DNA of 64,000 nucleotides from Prevotella sp. AGR2160. GTDB lineage: Bacteria; Bacteroidota; Bacteroidia; Bacteroidales; Bacteroidaceae. How positions within the stretch are numbered: the stretch's first letter is position 1; each line of letters opens with the position of its first letter. The translations under genes were made by a program, and so were the position numbers. The notes beneath the pieces are model-generated. The model searched no databases. It was not told the DNA's origin and worked only from the letters and a program-made list of their open reading frames with translations. Shown in pieces: positions 62,909 through 64,000 of this stretch. The stretch is taken from contig NZ_AUJK01000005.1 in assembly GCF_000424185.1 (NCBI RefSeq), forward strand, positions 1 through 64,000, given 5' to 3'.

Positions 62909-63822
62909 TGGCAGTACATAAGAAATATAATCTCAACACAAAGACCAACGCCCTGGGACGTGGTCTGGATGCCCTCATCTCTACGGAAGCTGTAAGCACA
63001 TCAGGCAGCAGCACCATCAATGAGATTCCCATCGACGAGATAGAGCCGAATCCCAACCAGCCCCGCCGCGACTTCGATCCCGAGGGTCTGCAGGAGTTGG
63101 CCAACAGTATCTCACAGATCGGCATCATCCAGCCCATCACCCTCCGTCAGGTCAGCGAGAACCGTTTCCAGATCATCGCCGGTGAGCGCCGTTGGCGGGC
63201 TTCCCAACAGGCTGGTCTGAAGGCTATCCCCGCTTATATCCGTACCATCAAGGACGAGAATGTCATGGAGATGGCCCTCGTGGAGAATATCCAACGTGAG
63301 GACCTCAACGCCATTGAGATCGCTCTGGCCTACGAGCATCTGCTGGAGAATACGAGAATGACACAGGAGAAAGTGGCCGAGCGTGTCGGCAAGAGCCGTG
63401 CCGCCATCACCAACTACCTCCGGCTCCTCAAACTCCCGGCACAGGTACAGATGGCCTTGCAGAAGAAAGAGATCGACATGGGACATGCCCGTGCCCTGCT
63501 GGCCCTGGACTCTCCGAGTCTGCAGATCAAGCTCTTCAAGGAGATCCAGAAGAATGGTTATTCCGTCCGTAAGGTCGAGGAACTCGTCAAGCGCCTCAAC
63601 AGTGGTGAAGATATCGAGACGAGCAAGAAGAAGATCCAGTCGCAGACGAAACTCCCCGAGGAGTTCAATATCCTCAAGGACCGGCTGTCCTCCTTCCTGA
63701 ATACGAAGGTACAGATGACCTGCTCCGCTAAAGGCAAAGGCCGTATCTCCATTCCCTTCAACAACGAGAAGGAGCTGGAGCATATCATGAATGTCTTTGA
63801 CAAACTCAACCAGCAAGGATGA
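62908..63822 (+). CDS. parB: Chromosome-partitioning protein ParB (Spo0J)
   Basis: A 304-residue CTP-dependent DNA-binding clamp that loads at parS. Seen: the N-terminal ParA-activating stretch (KTNALGRGLDALIS), IPIDEIEPNPNQPRRDFD, AGERRWRASQQAGLKAIPAY (CTP site GERRxRA), VENIQREDLNAIEIALAYEH, and the helix-turn-helix VAERVGKSRAAITNYLRLLK. The stop overlaps the next start (ATGA). No parS site was searched for. Confidence 0.95.
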   Translation: MAVHKKYNLNTKTNALGRGLDALISTEAVSTSGSSTINEIPIDEIEPNPNQPRRDFDPEGLQELANSISQIGIIQPITLRQVSENRFQIIAGERRWRASQQAGLKAIPAYIRTIKDENVMEMALVENIQREDLNAIEIALAYEHLLENTRMTQEKVAERVGKSRAAITNYLRLLKLPAQVQMALQKKEIDMGHARALLALDSPSLQIKLFKEIQKNGYSVRKVEELVKRLNSGEDIETSKKKIQSQTKLPEEFNILKDRLSSFLNTKVQMTCSAKGKGRISIPFNNEKELEHIMNVFDKLNQQG

Positions 63823-64000
63823 AAGGATTATTGATATTTCTGATGTCCCTCTGCTCTTTTTCCGTGATGGCAGAAGAGACGGGACCGGCCTTTCTGGCTG
63901 ACAAGCCGTCACAAGAGCAGCTCATGACGACAGAAATGTCAGCATCACACGACAGCGTCATGACGGCTGACACCGTCAAGGCCGTGACGATGGCCAAGGA
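63819..64000 (+). CDS. DUF5683-like exported protein, start only
   Basis: ATG at 63819 overlaps the parB stop by ATGA. The 60 codons in the window encode a Sec signal (MKGLLIFLMSLCSFSVMA) and a Ser/Thr/Met-rich stretch. In Bacteroidetes the gene after parB is commonly a DUF5683 membrane protein, and the signal and operon overlap fit; the domain itself lies beyond the window end. Confidence 0.6.
   Translation, partial: MKGLLIFLMSLCSFSVMAEETGPAFLADKPSQEQLMTTEMSASHDSVMTADTVKAVTMAK

Overview
The window looks like a chromosome segment of a Bacteroidales bacterium, most likely Prevotella or a close relative. The reasons are the Bacteroidetes promoter box (TAnnTTTG, usually TATCTTTG, TAACTTTG or TAAATTTG) upstream of many genes, the near absence of Shine-Dalgarno sites, Bacteroidetes-only families (DUF4468, DUF6078, DUF3791/DUF3990, DUF5683) and a polysaccharide-utilisation sensor of the Y_Y_Y/AraC type. 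No organism name can be proved from the sequence alone.

Layout. (1) 1-9.57 kb is the end of a prophage: the 3' end of an IS transposase that has cut a tail gene, the rest of that tail protein, and a 2301-residue tail/adhesin protein that combines LamG-like, CotH-like and leucine-rich regions and ends in a C-type-lectin variable domain of the kind diversified by diversity-generating retroelements (DGRs). Three 10-bp repeats spaced 22-23 bp mark its junction with the chromosome, inside a type I restriction methylase gene. (2) 9.57-19 kb, mostly minus strand, is a restriction/defence block: a cut hsdM, an intact hsdM, a methylase-specificity fusion, an unknown 352-residue protein, a DUF3696-like ATPase, a WYL regulator, and a second WYL gene broken by one amber codon. 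(3) 19-27.4 kb carries a lipoprotein, a WG-repeat/macrodomain-like protein, a SIMPL protein, a one-chain GmrSD-like nuclease, tRNA-Arg(CCG), a Sel1/WYL pair and small proteins. (4) 27.5-42.6 kb is patchy: intact genes (Fic, a TIGR01212 radical SAM protein, AlkA-like glycosylase, Ada-like protein, HAD hydrolase, sialate O-acetylesterase, chromate transporter pair) alternate with at least nine genes that are gutted, truncated or fused. (5) 42.6-52.1 kb is a pectin/fucose-glycan locus: a secreted SGNH esterase plus pectin methylesterase, a membrane sensor-regulator, and a GH95 glycosidase. (6) 52.4-64 kb is a conserved core: CMD-cupin, cupin, TadA, YraN, BirA, PyrH, tRNA-Gln(CTG), RsfS, FtsH, CdsA, LpxB, SurE, ParA, ParB and the start of a DUF5683-like gene.

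The most interesting points are the DGR-type tail protein with no reverse transcriptase beside it, the Mu-like end repeats at the hsdM junction, the WYL-ATPase-unknown-methylase operon, the paired operators between the broken WYL gene and a lipoprotein, the run of internally deleted genes, and a palindromic repeat family that supplies TAG stop codons to three neighbouring housekeeping genes. All family calls are from reading the proteins; no database search was run.
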